Made by a program: the position numbers and the translations under genes
Part shown: positions 33,617 to 42,608 of the stretch, piece by piece
Position numbering within the stretch: position 1 is the stretch's first letter
Layout: every line of letters starts with the position of its first letter
The notes under the pieces: model-generated
Told to the model about the DNA's origin: nothing
The model's input: the letters and a program-made list of their open reading frames with translations, nothing else
Databases searched by the model: none
DNA from: Chloroflexota bacterium
GTDB taxonomy: Bacteria > Chloroflexota > Anaerolineae > Anaerolineales > Villigracilaceae
Reading direction: 5' to 3'
Length of the DNA: 64,000 nt
Assembly (NCBI GenBank): GCA_016234555.1
Contig: JACRBJ010000058.1
Location: 21,284-85,283 of the forward strand

Positions 33617-35077
33617 ATGACTTCCATCAAGAAAGCCCTGCCTGAATTGTTTGTCGTCTTCTGTGGACTCGCCACAGCGGGATTTATTCTGGCTGACACG
33701 GTTTCAAGGCGGATGGTCAGACCGCAAAACTTCAACCTCCTCATCCGTCACTTTGCCAGGAAAGGCATTCAGGCGAATATCGAACTGATTGCAGTCGTTG
33801 TCGTTTTGATTGTTTTCCTTATCCTGCTGTCCAGATACAAACCTGAACAAAAGGAACGCTTCTCCCTTTACGGCAGGGCGGCTGGTGTGTTTTTAGTAGT
33901 CTGGCTGGTTTATTTGAGTTCGTCCTATTTTGTCAGCCTGGTGTGGGAAACGCCGAAGAAGACGGTTTATTTTCCACAACTGGCGGAAGCATTTTTGGAG
34001 GGCAGAACAGACCTCACAGAGGTGGGTTCGGCGCGCGACCTGACCAGCTACGAGGGGAAGTGGTATGTGGCTTTTCCGCCCCTGCCATCCCTGCTCATGC
34101 TGCCCCGGGTCGCAATGGAGGATGTCGACGCGGTAAACACAGTCCAGTTTACGATATTTTTCGGGGCGTTGAACGTGGCGCTGGCGTACGCCATCCTTGG
34201 GTCGCTGGCGCGTAACGGTTTGACGCGTCTTAACCATGCAGGGAATCTATGGCTCACGGTTTTGTTTGCCTTTGGGACAGTGCATTGGTACATGTCGCTT
34301 GTGGGACACGTCTGGTATCTCAGCCAGATCGTGACCGTGACCTTTGCCGCGCTGGCTGTCCTGCTGGTATTGGAAACGCGCTCCCTTTTTCTCGCTTCCC
34401 TGTCCCTTGCTGGCGGGATGCTCGCCCGACCAAACATCGCGTTGCTGTGGCTCCTGCTGTATGCCCTGTATCTCGAAATAAATTCCCTGAGTCTCAAGGA
34501 CTGGCGGCGGTCGGTCAAACCCGTTTTGTTTTCCGCGATCCCGATGGCGGCGGCGACATCCAGCCTGCTTTGGTACAACTTCATCCGTTTCGACTCGTTC
34601 CTCGATTTCGGTTATCGGACCATGAACGTGGGCGATTACCTGAAACCCGCCCTTGCCGAATATGGTCAGTTCCATTCCCGTTTCATCCTGAACAACCTCA
34701 AAACGATGTTCTTCTCCCTGCCGCGCTGGAATCCCACCTGCGGGTTGCCCGCTCCGCACGGCGACGGGATGAGCATCTTCATCACGACCCCGGCGTTGAT
34801 CTTCCTCTACAAAGCCCGTGGAAAATCTGCATGGCTGTGGGCTGCATGGCTTTCCCTCCTGCTCCTGACGCTGCCTTTGCTGTTCTATTTCAACAACGGC
34901 AGCTTCCAATTCGGCTTCCGCTTTTTGATGGACTTGATTCTCCCGATACTGGCGCTGCTGGCTTTTGGCACCGGGGAAAGATTGTCGGTCCCCATGCGGT
35001 TGTTTATCCTTGCAGGCGTGCTGGTCAATTATTACGGGATTCTCTGGTTCTTTATCGACCTGTGTAAACTGAGTTGA
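33617..35077 (+). CDS. Multi-spanning membrane protein of the glycosyltransferase type
   Basis: A 486-residue protein with roughly ten to twelve hydrophobic helices. A long loop after the first helices carries EGRTDLTEVGSARDLTSYEGKWY, and the rest alternates helix and short loop, as in GT39-like enzymes and flippases. No clear DxD or DE signature is seen in the expected first outer loop. It starts 12 bases after the sulfotransferase stop, so co-transcription is likely. A glycan-assembly role is inferred from context. Confidence 0.7.
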   Translation: MTSIKKALPELFVVFCGLATAGFILADTVSRRMVRPQNFNLLIRHFARKGIQANIELIAVVVVLIVFLILLSRYKPEQKERFSLYGRAAGVFLVVWLVYLSSSYFVSLVWETPKKTVYFPQLAEAFLEGRTDLTEVGSARDLTSYEGKWYVAFPPLPSLLMLPRVAMEDVDAVNTVQFTIFFGALNVALAYAILGSLARNGLTRLNHAGNLWLTVLFAFGTVHWYMSLVGHVWYLSQIVTVTFAALAVLLVLETRSLFLASLSLAGGMLARPNIALLWLLLYALYLEINSLSLKDWRRSVKPVLFSAIPMAAATSSLLWYNFIRFDSFLDFGYRTMNVGDYLKPALAEYGQFHSRFILNNLKTMFFSLPRWNPTCGLPAPHGDGMSIFITTPALIFLYKARGKSAWLWAAWLSLLLLTLPLLFYFNNGSFQFGFRFLMDLILPILALLAFGTGERLSVPMRLFILAGVLVNYYGILWFFIDLCKLS

Positions 35078-35142
35078 GATTTTTGCCCGAACGATTCCAT
35101 CGTCCGCGCCGTATAATGGATTCAACTAAACAGGAGGCTGCC

Positions 35143-36657
35143 ATGAAAAAGAATCAATTTACCGGCTTCTTTACTGATAATAGAATTTTATTGTTATTGG
35201 GCCTGGCGCTGTTCCTTCTCCACATGTTCACCAACCACCAGTACGGATTTCATCAGGATGAAATGGTGGTTGTGGACAATGCCTATAATCTGGATTGGGG
35301 GTATGTCGAATATCCTCCCATCACACCATTCCTGACACGCATCACGCTCAGCATCTTTGGTTTGTCCCTCGTCAGCGCGCGGACATTTGCTGCGCTGGCG
35401 CACAGCATTATATTGGTGTTGGCTGGCTTGATGGCGCGTGAGTTGGGTGGAAAACGTACAGCCCAGGTCATAGCGGCACTGGCGGCGGCAATTGCTCCGA
35501 CCGCAATGGCTTGGGGAGCATTGATCCAATATGTTACATTCGATTTGTTTTGGTCGGTGCTGCTCGCTTATCTGGTCATCCGCCTGTTGAGATCGGAAGA
35601 CCCGCGCTGGTGGCTGGGGATCGGCGCAGTGATCGGGCTGGGAATGATGACCAAATACACGATGGCGATGTTCACCGCTGGCATTGTCGGCGGTGTGTTG
35701 TTGACAAATGCGCGCCGCTACTTGAAAAGCCTCTGGCTGTGGGGTGGGGTCGTTTTGTCGCTGCTGATATTTCTGCCCAATTTGATTTGGCAGATCCAGC
35801 ACAATTTCATTTCGCTTGATTTTCTTTCGAGCATCCACGAGCGTGATGTTGAAATCGGACGCGCAGCAGGCTACCTGATCGACCAATTTATCTCCTGTGC
35901 GAATCCATTTTTTATCCCGATGTGGATATCCGGGCTTATCTATTACCTCTTCAAAGAGGACGGCAGGCGTTTCCGCGCAGTGGGATGGATGTACGTCATT
36001 CCGTTTCTGATCTACCTTGTCTCGCAAGGTCGTGGATATTACATGGCTTCCGCGTATCCCATGCTGATTGCCGCAGGTGCGGTGGTCTGGGAGCGTCGGC
36101 TTCTTTCGGCTTCAGCAGACAAAGCCAAATCCATGTTGAGGATTGTCTGGGGAAGCGTTGCGGTTGGCGCACTCTTCAGCGGTGCGTTGACCCTGCCTAT
36201 TGCGCCGATCAATTCTACTTGGTGGGATGTGGTTGCCGAAGTCAATGAGGCCTTTACCGAACAAATCGGCTGGTCCGATATGGTCAAGTCCGTCGCTGGA
36301 ATTTATGCTGGATTGCCCGACGAGGAAAAAGCGCGGGCTGGTATTTTGACAGGCGAGAATGACGAAGCAGCCGCACTTAACATTTACGGCGGCGAGTACG
36401 GGCTTCCCAAAGCCATCAGCGGCTCAGATACGTTCTACCTGCGTGGCTACGGGAATCCGCCGCCCGAGATTTTGATTGTTGTTGGGGTCGAACGCCAATA
36501 CATTGACATGTTTCTCGACCAGTGTACTGTCGAAGGCACAACCGTCAATTCCTATGGGGTTGACAATGACCTCGCACACCCGCCTGAAATTTACCTCTGC
36601 CGAAAGGTCCGCCTCCCCTGGCAGGAATTCTGGGAGAAGATAAAACATTACTCATGA
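35143..36657 (+). CDS. Glycosyltransferase family 39-like membrane protein
   Basis: A 504-residue GT-C fold protein. FHQDEMVVVDNAYNLDWGYVEYPPITPFL near residue 37 is the typical first outer loop of GT39/ArnT-like enzymes (DE pair, then GYxEYPP). About ten helices follow, with a C-terminal soluble part near 400-504 (PEILIVVGVERQYIDMFLDQC). The start ATG 35143 has AGGAGG at 35132-35137; the upstream in-frame ATG at 35074 lacks one. A TATAAT at 35112-35117 may belong to a local promoter. The stop overlaps the GT2 start by 4 bases. Confidence 0.87.
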   Translation: MKKNQFTGFFTDNRILLLLGLALFLLHMFTNHQYGFHQDEMVVVDNAYNLDWGYVEYPPITPFLTRITLSIFGLSLVSARTFAALAHSIILVLAGLMARELGGKRTAQVIAALAAAIAPTAMAWGALIQYVTFDLFWSVLLAYLVIRLLRSEDPRWWLGIGAVIGLGMMTKYTMAMFTAGIVGGVLLTNARRYLKSLWLWGGVVLSLLIFLPNLIWQIQHNFISLDFLSSIHERDVEIGRAAGYLIDQFISCANPFFIPMWISGLIYYLFKEDGRRFRAVGWMYVIPFLIYLVSQGRGYYMASAYPMLIAAGAVVWERRLLSASADKAKSMLRIVWGSVAVGALFSGALTLPIAPINSTWWDVVAEVNEAFTEQIGWSDMVKSVAGIYAGLPDEEKARAGILTGENDEAAALNIYGGEYGLPKAISGSDTFYLRGYGNPPPEILIVVGVERQYIDMFLDQCTVEGTTVNSYGVDNDLAHPPEIYLCRKVRLPWQEFWEKIKHYS

Positions 36658-37592
36658 ATTGCTCCATCGTCATCCGCGCTTATAACGAAGAAAAACATAT
36701 TGGACGTTTACTGGAGGGAATCCATCACCAGACCGTCAAAGATGTGGAAGTCATCCTGGTCGACTCTGGCTCGACCGATGGGACTGTTTCTGTTGCCGAA
36801 TCCTTCGGCGCACGGACAGTTCGCATCCGTCCCGACGAATTCACCTTCGGACGTTCGCTCAACTTCGGGATTAAGTCCGCAACCCGCGAGTTGGTCGTCA
36901 TCGCCAGCGCCCACGTTTATCCTGTTTATCCCGATTGGCTGGAGACCTTGCTCCGCCCGTTCGAGGATGTACAAGTCGCCCTGACCTACGGCAAACAGCG
37001 CGGATACGAAGGCTCAAAATATTCCGAGCATCAAATCTTCCATCAGTGGTATCCCGACGTAGGCAAGCCCAGGCAGGAGACCGCCTTCTGTAACAACGCC
37101 AACGCCGCCATCCGCAAAAGTTTGTGGGAGAAAAATAATTACGACGAAACGTTGACGGGTTTGGAAGACCTTGCCTGGGCGAAGTGGGCAAAGGAGCAGG
37201 GACATGCCATCGCGTACATTGCCGAAGCGGAGATTATTCACGTCCACAACGAGACGCCACATGGCGTCTACAACCGCTACCGACGCGAGGCGATGGCGCT
37301 GCGGAAAATCTACCCCGAAGCGCACTTCAACTTTTATGACTTCCTGCGCCTGACCGCGACCAACATTTTCAGCGACCTCTGGCATGCCGCCCGCGAGCGC
37401 GTTTTGCTCAAAAACCTTTCCTCCATCTTCTGGTTCCGCTACATGCAATTTCATGGCACACGGATTGGTCACCGCGAGACCAGTCTGGTCACTCCGCAGT
37501 TACGCGAGACATTTTATTATGCGAGGGAACGAAAGAAGAAAGAAGATGCGGGGCGAGATGTGGAGCCAATTAGATATAATGGTGAAGAATGA
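36654..37592 (+). CDS. Glycosyltransferase family 2
   Basis: A 312-residue soluble inverting glycosyltransferase. SIVIRAYNEEKHI at the N-terminus and VDSGSTDGT near 38 are GT2 nucleotide-binding hallmarks; ETAFCNNANAAIRKSLW near 145 and LTGLEDLAWAKWA near 172 (ED-containing) support the catalytic base and acceptor region. It overlaps the preceding GT39-like gene by 4 bases and the next gene by 4, so it is part of a coupled run. It probably adds a sugar from a nucleotide-sugar to a lipid- or protein-linked glycan on the cytosolic side. Confidence 0.92.
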   Translation: MNCSIVIRAYNEEKHIGRLLEGIHHQTVKDVEVILVDSGSTDGTVSVAESFGARTVRIRPDEFTFGRSLNFGIKSATRELVVIASAHVYPVYPDWLETLLRPFEDVQVALTYGKQRGYEGSKYSEHQIFHQWYPDVGKPRQETAFCNNANAAIRKSLWEKNNYDETLTGLEDLAWAKWAKEQGHAIAYIAEAEIIHVHNETPHGVYNRYRREAMALRKIYPEAHFNFYDFLRLTATNIFSDLWHAARERVLLKNLSSIFWFRYMQFHGTRIGHRETSLVTPQLRETFYYARERKKKEDAGRDVEPIRYNGEE

Positions 37593-38173
37593 TTAAACCT
37601 CCTCCCAACTCCATCCACCCCAAATCTCGCGCGGACTGGCGCAAGTGGCTCGAAGAAAACCACACGCGCACCGAAGGCGTCTGGTTGATCAGCTACAAGA
37701 AAACCTCAGGCAGGCAAAGCTTTGATTACGAAGAATCTGTGGAAGAAGCCTTGTGCTTTGGTTGGATCGACAGCAAGGGCAATAAACTGGATGACGAACG
37801 CACAATGCTTTGGTTTTCTCCGCGCAAAGCAGGCTCGAAGTGGGCAAAGCCCAACAAGGAGCGGGTGGCGAAACTGATGAAAGCGGGATTGATGGCTCCT
37901 GCCGGGCTTGCCAAAGTGGAAGCCGCAAAAAAGGATGGCACATGGAACGCCCTCGATGGCGTGGACGCATTGGAAATCCCACCCGACCTTGCCAAAGCCT
38001 TGTCCAAAAATAAAACGGCAAGGGAATATTTCGAAGCCTTTCCGCGCTCAGCCAAACGAGCCATTCTGGAATGGATTTTGAACGCGAAGAAACCTGAAAC
38101 CCGCGCCAAGCGGATCGAAGAGACCGTGACGCTGGCGGAAAAGAATATCCGCGCGAATCAGTGGCGGCAGTAA
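37589..38173 (+). CDS. YdeI/OmpD-associated family protein
   Basis: A 194-residue soluble protein with the family opening RADWRKWLEENHTRTEGVWL and the core DYEESVEEALCFGWIDSKGN, then TMLWFSPRKAGSKWAKPN. The C-terminal part has an alpha-helical (R)AYFEAFP..AKRAILEWI like YdeI. Relatives are linked to bacteriocin or stress tolerance, but the biochemical role is unknown. It overlaps the GT2 gene by 4 bases, and is probably a passenger of that transcript. Confidence 0.82.
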   Translation: MIKPPPNSIHPKSRADWRKWLEENHTRTEGVWLISYKKTSGRQSFDYEESVEEALCFGWIDSKGNKLDDERTMLWFSPRKAGSKWAKPNKERVAKLMKAGLMAPAGLAKVEAAKKDGTWNALDGVDALEIPPDLAKALSKNKTAREYFEAFPRSAKRAILEWILNAKKPETRAKRIEETVTLAEKNIRANQWRQ

Positions 38174-38287
38174 TCCAATCCGGTATAATATTCCCTGTCC
38201 CTTGTCCGCTTTGAAGTTCACAATCCCGACCGCGCACCTGCTCACGGGCAGGCTTGATGGTCATTTATTCATATTACGGAGGTTTTA

Positions 38288-40000
38288 ATGTCAGCCATTT
38301 CCATCCTTTCTTCTGCGCTTACTTTTATTCAACGGCGAATCCCGTCCCTGGTCTATATTTTCCTATCCTTCCTCCTGTTTGCCTGCGGATCTGCGACGCC
38401 CATTCCCGAACCTGCCGCCAGCCCGATGCCGTCTCAAACCCCCACGCCAGTGGAAAGCTTTACAGCAACTGCCATCCCAACAGACGCCCAGCGTCCCACC
38501 CCAACCGTGATGCTCACGCCAACCACCGTCCCGATCACGGGACCGCAGTTTTTCGTCTCCACCGACGGGTCGGATGAGAATTCCGGCTCAGAATCAGCCC
38601 CGTGGCGGACGATCCAAAAAGCGGTGGACAGCGTCAGCCCCGGCGACAACATCCTGGTCAGGGCGGGGACGTACGACGAAAACGTCATCATCTCCCAATC
38701 GGGCAGTGAAGGAAACGAGATTAGGCTGATCAGCTATCCCGGCGAAACTGCGGAAATCAACGGCGGCGATGGCATGGCTCTCCGTAGCAAGGGACCTGTT
38801 GGCTACTGGACCATTGAAGGCTTGAGCTTCAGCAGCGCCAATCAATTCACTCTTCAGTTTGGCTGGTTCCACGAGGCCGTCACCCATCACATCACCCTGA
38901 GGAAGAATACCATCAACGGCGCGGTTTTTACCGTCGGCAACAACCAGTTGTTCGAGGACAACGATATCAGCGGCATCGGATACACCGCGGAGGGCGGATA
39001 CGGCGGCATCAACGAGTCACACGGCGGGTTGGGCGACGACGCCACACACCACAACATCTATCGCCGCAACCACATCCACGATTTCACCAACGACAACGCC
39101 AGGGGCATCTGGATTCAAGGCAGGACGCACGACAGCATCATCGAATTCAATCGGATCGAAAACATCTGGACGATGGGCTTGGGACAGTGCATCGACCTGG
39201 ACGCGGGAGCCAGCGGACTTGTCCAATGGCGGCACACCATCCGAAACAACACGATCAAGGATTGCAGTTACGTGGGCATCCAGATCGAAAACACCTTCGA
39301 CAGCCTGGTCGAAAATAACCTGGTAATGGCGGAAAAGGGCGGCAGCGCAGGTGTCATCGTCATCAACTACAGTCCCACAGTCGGATGTGGAGTGGGCGGC
39401 GAAGACAACCAATATGGCGACACCAACGGAGATAATAGCTGCAAGGGCGACATCACGAACAACGTCATCCGCCAGAATGTCATTGTCAAAAAGGGCGCAT
39501 GGGACTGGGGCTATGGCGGACTGGTCAACTGGGGTGCGGGCGGGGTGAAAATTCTTGGTAACACGTTCTACGCATCGGAGGCTTCCGGAAATGCGTCCAT
39601 CAACATTCAGGCGCCTCCCACCGAAAGCAGTCAACTGGTCATCCAGAACAATGTCATCTACAACGGGAATGGTCCCGCCATTTGCGCTCTCAGCTTCGAC
39701 TCGCTCATCGAAGACAGCAACAACCTGTTATACAAGACCGAAGGCGACAAGGTATATGGCAGCGGAGAAAACTGCGCGGAAACTTATTCACTGGCGGAAT
39801 ACCAGTCCGCCAGCGGCAAGGGACAGGACTCCCTGCAAGCCGATCCGCGATTCGCCAATCTGGAGGGCTACGACTTCCATCTGAGCGACGCCAGCCCGGC
39901 AATCGACATGGGAGCCACCCTTGAGCTGCTCGCCGACTTCGACGGCTTTGCCAGACCCCTGGGCGCTGCATTCGACATCGGCGCGTATGAACTAAGGTAG
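38288..40000 (+). CDS. Right-handed beta-helix lipoprotein
   Basis: A 570-residue exported protein. After a hydrophobic signal (LVYIFLSFLL) the lipobox ends at Cys33 (LLFACGS). A Pro/Thr-rich spacer (about 40-80) leads to a right-handed parallel beta-helix made of repeated short strands with Asn ladders (VENNLVMAE, IIEFNRIENI, and many NN/DN turns). The end DGFARPLGAAFDIGAYELR is a typical closing segment of such polysaccharide-binding/lyase-like proteins. GGAGG precedes the ATG. It may bind or cut polysaccharide at the cell surface. No catalytic residues can be named. Confidence 0.85.
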   Translation: MSAISILSSALTFIQRRIPSLVYIFLSFLLFACGSATPIPEPAASPMPSQTPTPVESFTATAIPTDAQRPTPTVMLTPTTVPITGPQFFVSTDGSDENSGSESAPWRTIQKAVDSVSPGDNILVRAGTYDENVIISQSGSEGNEIRLISYPGETAEINGGDGMALRSKGPVGYWTIEGLSFSSANQFTLQFGWFHEAVTHHITLRKNTINGAVFTVGNNQLFEDNDISGIGYTAEGGYGGINESHGGLGDDATHHNIYRRNHIHDFTNDNARGIWIQGRTHDSIIEFNRIENIWTMGLGQCIDLDAGASGLVQWRHTIRNNTIKDCSYVGIQIENTFDSLVENNLVMAEKGGSAGVIVINYSPTVGCGVGGEDNQYGDTNGDNSCKGDITNNVIRQNVIVKKGAWDWGYGGLVNWGAGGVKILGNTFYASEASGNASINIQAPPTESSQLVIQNNVIYNGNGPAICALSFDSLIEDSNNLLYKTEGDKVYGSGENCAETYSLAEYQSASGKGQDSLQADPRFANLEGYDFHLSDASPAIDMGATLELLADFDGFARPLGAAFDIGAYELR

Positions 40001-40075
40001 CCAGCCTCCATGAAAATGTTGAAGCGCCTGGAGAAGCCTCAATAGCCTGCATTATCTTCATGTTAGAATTGATTT

Positions 40076-40254
40076 CGCGGATCTAGCAGCCAAACACGAA
40101 TCTCGTGTCTGGTCCTGCGTTATAACCGCAAATGGCAAAGATGAGATATCTCATCTGGGGTTCAAATCCCCCTTACCGCCTGTCTCGGACAGCCATGCCT
40201 TTGGCAACAGGCAGAAGGCTCTGCAGGTTAAGACCTCCGCCGGAAGTCTGGTGG
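40076..40254 (+). ncRNA. Candidate structured RNA with a tRNA-like T arm, upstream of the SPFH gene
   Basis: The 290 bases between the beta-helix gene and the SPFH gene are non-coding but rich in nested helices: gcag..ctgc enclosing acacga/tcgtgt (40086-40118), agatgag/ctcatct (40139-40156), a T-arm-like gggg-ttcaaat-cccc (40157-40171), gcctgt/acaggc enclosing tgcc/ggca (40178-40212), gcaga/tctgc (40211-40224), aggt/acct (40225-40236) and ccgcc/ggtgg (40237-40254). The T arm matches the tRNA GG-TTCAAATCC pattern, but no acceptor stem or complete tRNA can be drawn. It ends about 25 bases before the Shine-Dalgarno AGGAGG of the SPFH gene. Confidence 0.5.
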
Positions 40255-40292
40255 TTGTTCGAGATGGGTCATTTTCATCAGGAGGTCCTGTG

Positions 40293-41066
40293 ATGGCGGC
40301 AATTTATGATGCCTTATTTATATTCACGCCAATCGTTGTTCTCATCGGATTAATCATCGTATGGAGTTACTTTTCGCCCAAACGAGTGGTGATTTACGAA
40401 TACGAACGAGGGGTGGTTTTTCATAACGGCAAATTTCATCGCATTCTTGTTTCCGGTGCCTATTGGCTTTTGCAGCGTTTCGACACCCTGCAAAAGGTTG
40501 ACGTTCGCGCGAGGTTCATTACGATACCGGCACAGGAGGTCTTGACCGCCGACAATATCAACGTCAAGGTGAGCATTGCTGCCAGCTTTCAGGTAAACGA
40601 TCCGCTCAAGGCGTTGACAACCACATCAAACTATTCCGAAGCCCTTTACCTGACCTTGCAGGTGGGGCTGCGGGATTTGTTTTCCTCATCCCCAGTTGAG
40701 GAACTGCTGGCGAAACGCGGCGAACTAAGCAAAAGGTTGTTTGAAACCACAGTGGAAAAGGTCTCGAACATCGGCTTAACCCTGCTCTCGGCTAACATCA
40801 AGGACTTCATGTTCCCCGGCGACCTGAAAAACATCTTCGCCCAAATCGTCAACGCCCGTAATGAAGGATTGGCAGCCCTCGAACGCGCGCGTGGAGAAAG
40901 CGCCGCATTGCGCAACCTGGCAAATGCCGCCAAAATGTTGGAAAACAATCCCGCCTTGCTACAGTTGAGGACTTTGCAAGCCATCGAAAGCAAAGGCGGC
41001 AACACTGTTGTTTTATCCGTGCCGCAGGAAATGACAGGTATACTCCCCATCACAAAAAAGAAATGA
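40293..41066 (+). CDS. SPFH/band 7 (slipin-like) membrane protein
   Basis: A 257-residue SPFH protein. One membrane helix (about 8-30) is followed by the band 7 domain: VVIYEYERGVVFHNGKFHRI, then VDVRARFITIPAQEVLTADNI, with the coiled region NARNEGLAALERARGESAALRNLANAA. Slipins scaffold lipid microdomains and can regulate proteases. ATG 40293 with AGGAGG at 40280-40285 is preferred to an upstream in-frame GTG. No NfeD partner is seen next to it. The unusual structured leader upstream suggests post-transcriptional control. Confidence 0.9.
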   Translation: MAAIYDALFIFTPIVVLIGLIIVWSYFSPKRVVIYEYERGVVFHNGKFHRILVSGAYWLLQRFDTLQKVDVRARFITIPAQEVLTADNINVKVSIAASFQVNDPLKALTTTSNYSEALYLTLQVGLRDLFSSSPVEELLAKRGELSKRLFETTVEKVSNIGLTLLSANIKDFMFPGDLKNIFAQIVNARNEGLAALERARGESAALRNLANAAKMLENNPALLQLRTLQAIESKGGNTVVLSVPQEMTGILPITKKK

Positions 41067-41887
41067 CCAACTCCCTTACCCCCGCCTCCGACTTCCCCAT
41101 CTCCCAACTCGCGGACCTGCTCACACGCGGGTTTGAAGATTACTTCGTCCCCATTCACATCGACGAATCCGTTTTCCTGACCATGCTCCGCCGTGACAGC
41201 ATTGACCTGACTGCCAGCCGCGTGATACTCAAAGACGGCGAGCCAATCGGCATTGGACTAATCGCCCGTCGCGGCTGGACGAGCCGACTCGCGGCAATGG
41301 GGATTGTGGTCAATGCCAGAAACGGCGGCGTAGGGACTTGGGCGATGGAGAAACTCATCGAAGAGGCAAAGGCACGCGGCGAGAAGCAAATGCTTTTGGA
41401 AGTTATCGAGCAAAACACGGCGGGAGTGAAGTTATACGAGAAAGTCGGCTTCCAAAAAGTCCGCAGGCTGGTGGGATACAAAATCGAAAATCCGCAGGTC
41501 GAAGTACGGCATCAACTCGAAGAGATGGACATCTACGAATTGGCGCGGATCGTGACCCGTCACGGTTTCTCCGACCTTCCCTGGCAGCTGACAGGCGCAA
41601 CCCTTGCGCAATACACGCCGCCTGCCCGCGCCTTCCGCATCAACGAAGCCTACTGCCTCATCAGCGACCCCTCGTCAGCGGACGTGGCAATCTCGTCAGT
41701 GCTGGTCAAAACCCGCTCGCGTGGAGCAGGTCTCAGCCGAGTCCTCCTGCGCGCACTCTTCGCCAACTTCCCCAACAAGACCTGGCACGTCTCCGCCATC
41801 TATCCCGAAGAAATGGCGTTCATTTTCGAGCAGGTCGGTATGAAACGCGAAGACATTTCGCAATGGCAAATGTCGCTAATGTTGTGA
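41063..41887 (+). CDS. GNAT N-acetyltransferase, two-domain
   Basis: A 274-residue protein with two GNAT folds. The N-terminal domain has the acetyl-CoA loop in NARNGGVGTWAMEKLIEEAKARG (R/Q-x-x-G-x-G/A-like) and the typical LYEKVGFQKVRR end. A second, less conserved GNAT segment (SSVLVKTRSRGAGLSRVLLRALF) follows from about 200. The substrate is unknown. It overlaps the SPFH stop by 4 bases and is followed by a cytidylyltransferase gene. Confidence 0.85.
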   Translation: MTNSLTPASDFPISQLADLLTRGFEDYFVPIHIDESVFLTMLRRDSIDLTASRVILKDGEPIGIGLIARRGWTSRLAAMGIVVNARNGGVGTWAMEKLIEEAKARGEKQMLLEVIEQNTAGVKLYEKVGFQKVRRLVGYKIENPQVEVRHQLEEMDIYELARIVTRHGFSDLPWQLTGATLAQYTPPARAFRINEAYCLISDPSSADVAISSVLVKTRSRGAGLSRVLLRALFANFPNKTWHVSAIYPEEMAFIFEQVGMKREDISQWQMSLML

Positions 41888-41936
41888 CTGGAGTCCAACG
41901 ACTCCAGTCGTTGGGTTTGAAAGTAAAATAGGGGAC

Positions 41937-42608
41937 ATGAAACTAGCCGCCCTTGTCCCCATGCGTCATCACAGCCAGCGTGTGCCTGGCAAAAATTATC
42001 GTCCGCTCGCGGGCAAACCCCTTTTTCATCACATCATCGAAACCCTGCTCGCGGTTCCTGAAATCGAGACCGTGATGGTGGATACGGACTCCAAGCCTGT
42101 GATGGACGGCGTGCGCCAGTTCTTTCCAACCGTCAAGCTGATTCAACGTCCCGAACATCTCCGCGCCGACGACATCCCGATGAACGAAGTCCTGCTCCAC
42201 GACACGGCGCAGGTTCAAGCGGATTTTTACCTGCAAACTCACAGCACGAATCCGCTCTTGAAAGCCGAAACCATTTCGCGCGGAATCCAATCTCTATTTA
42301 CCAATTACCCCAAGTACGATTCTCTCTTCTCCGTCACCCGCTGGCAGACGCGCTTATATTTTCAGGATGGAAGCGCCATCAACCACAATCCGCTGGAGTT
42401 GATTCAGACTCAAGACCTGCCGCCTGTGTACGAGGAGAATTCCTGCCTGTATCTTTTTACCCGCGAGAATCTCGCCCGCAAACGCCACCGCATCGGTGAC
42501 AAGCCTTTCATGCTGGAGATCGACAAGTCCGAAGCCTGGGACATCGACGAAGAATTGGATTTCGAAATCACAGACTTTTTGATGAAGAGAAGATTGAATG
42601 CAAAATAA
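41937..42608 (+). CDS. CMP-sialic acid synthetase-like cytidylyltransferase
   Basis: A 223-residue acylneuraminate cytidylyltransferase-type enzyme. The CTP-binding start is typical: LVPMRHHSQRVPGKNYRPLAGKPLF (with R..S.R.PGKN), then VMVDTDSKPVMDGV and LQTHSTNPLLKAE. These enzymes activate nine-carbon or related acidic sugars (sialic, legionaminic, pseudaminic) as CMP-sugars. The exact sugar is not clear and no neuB/neuC homologue is beside it. Its end overlaps the next membrane protein by 11 bases. Confidence 0.85.
   Translation: MKLAALVPMRHHSQRVPGKNYRPLAGKPLFHHIIETLLAVPEIETVMVDTDSKPVMDGVRQFFPTVKLIQRPEHLRADDIPMNEVLLHDTAQVQADFYLQTHSTNPLLKAETISRGIQSLFTNYPKYDSLFSVTRWQTRLYFQDGSAINHNPLELIQTQDLPPVYEENSCLYLFTRENLARKRHRIGDKPFMLEIDKSEAWDIDEELDFEITDFLMKRRLNAK

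Noticed and set aside
40104..40180. Complete tRNA gene around the T-arm-like hairpin
   Set aside because: No 7-bp acceptor stem, D arm or anticodon arm of correct spacing can be drawn on either strand; only the T arm fits.
40076..40254. T-box or cobalamin riboswitch
   Set aside because: The conserved T-box antiterminator sequence and the cobalamin core are not present, and the downstream SPFH gene is not a usual target.
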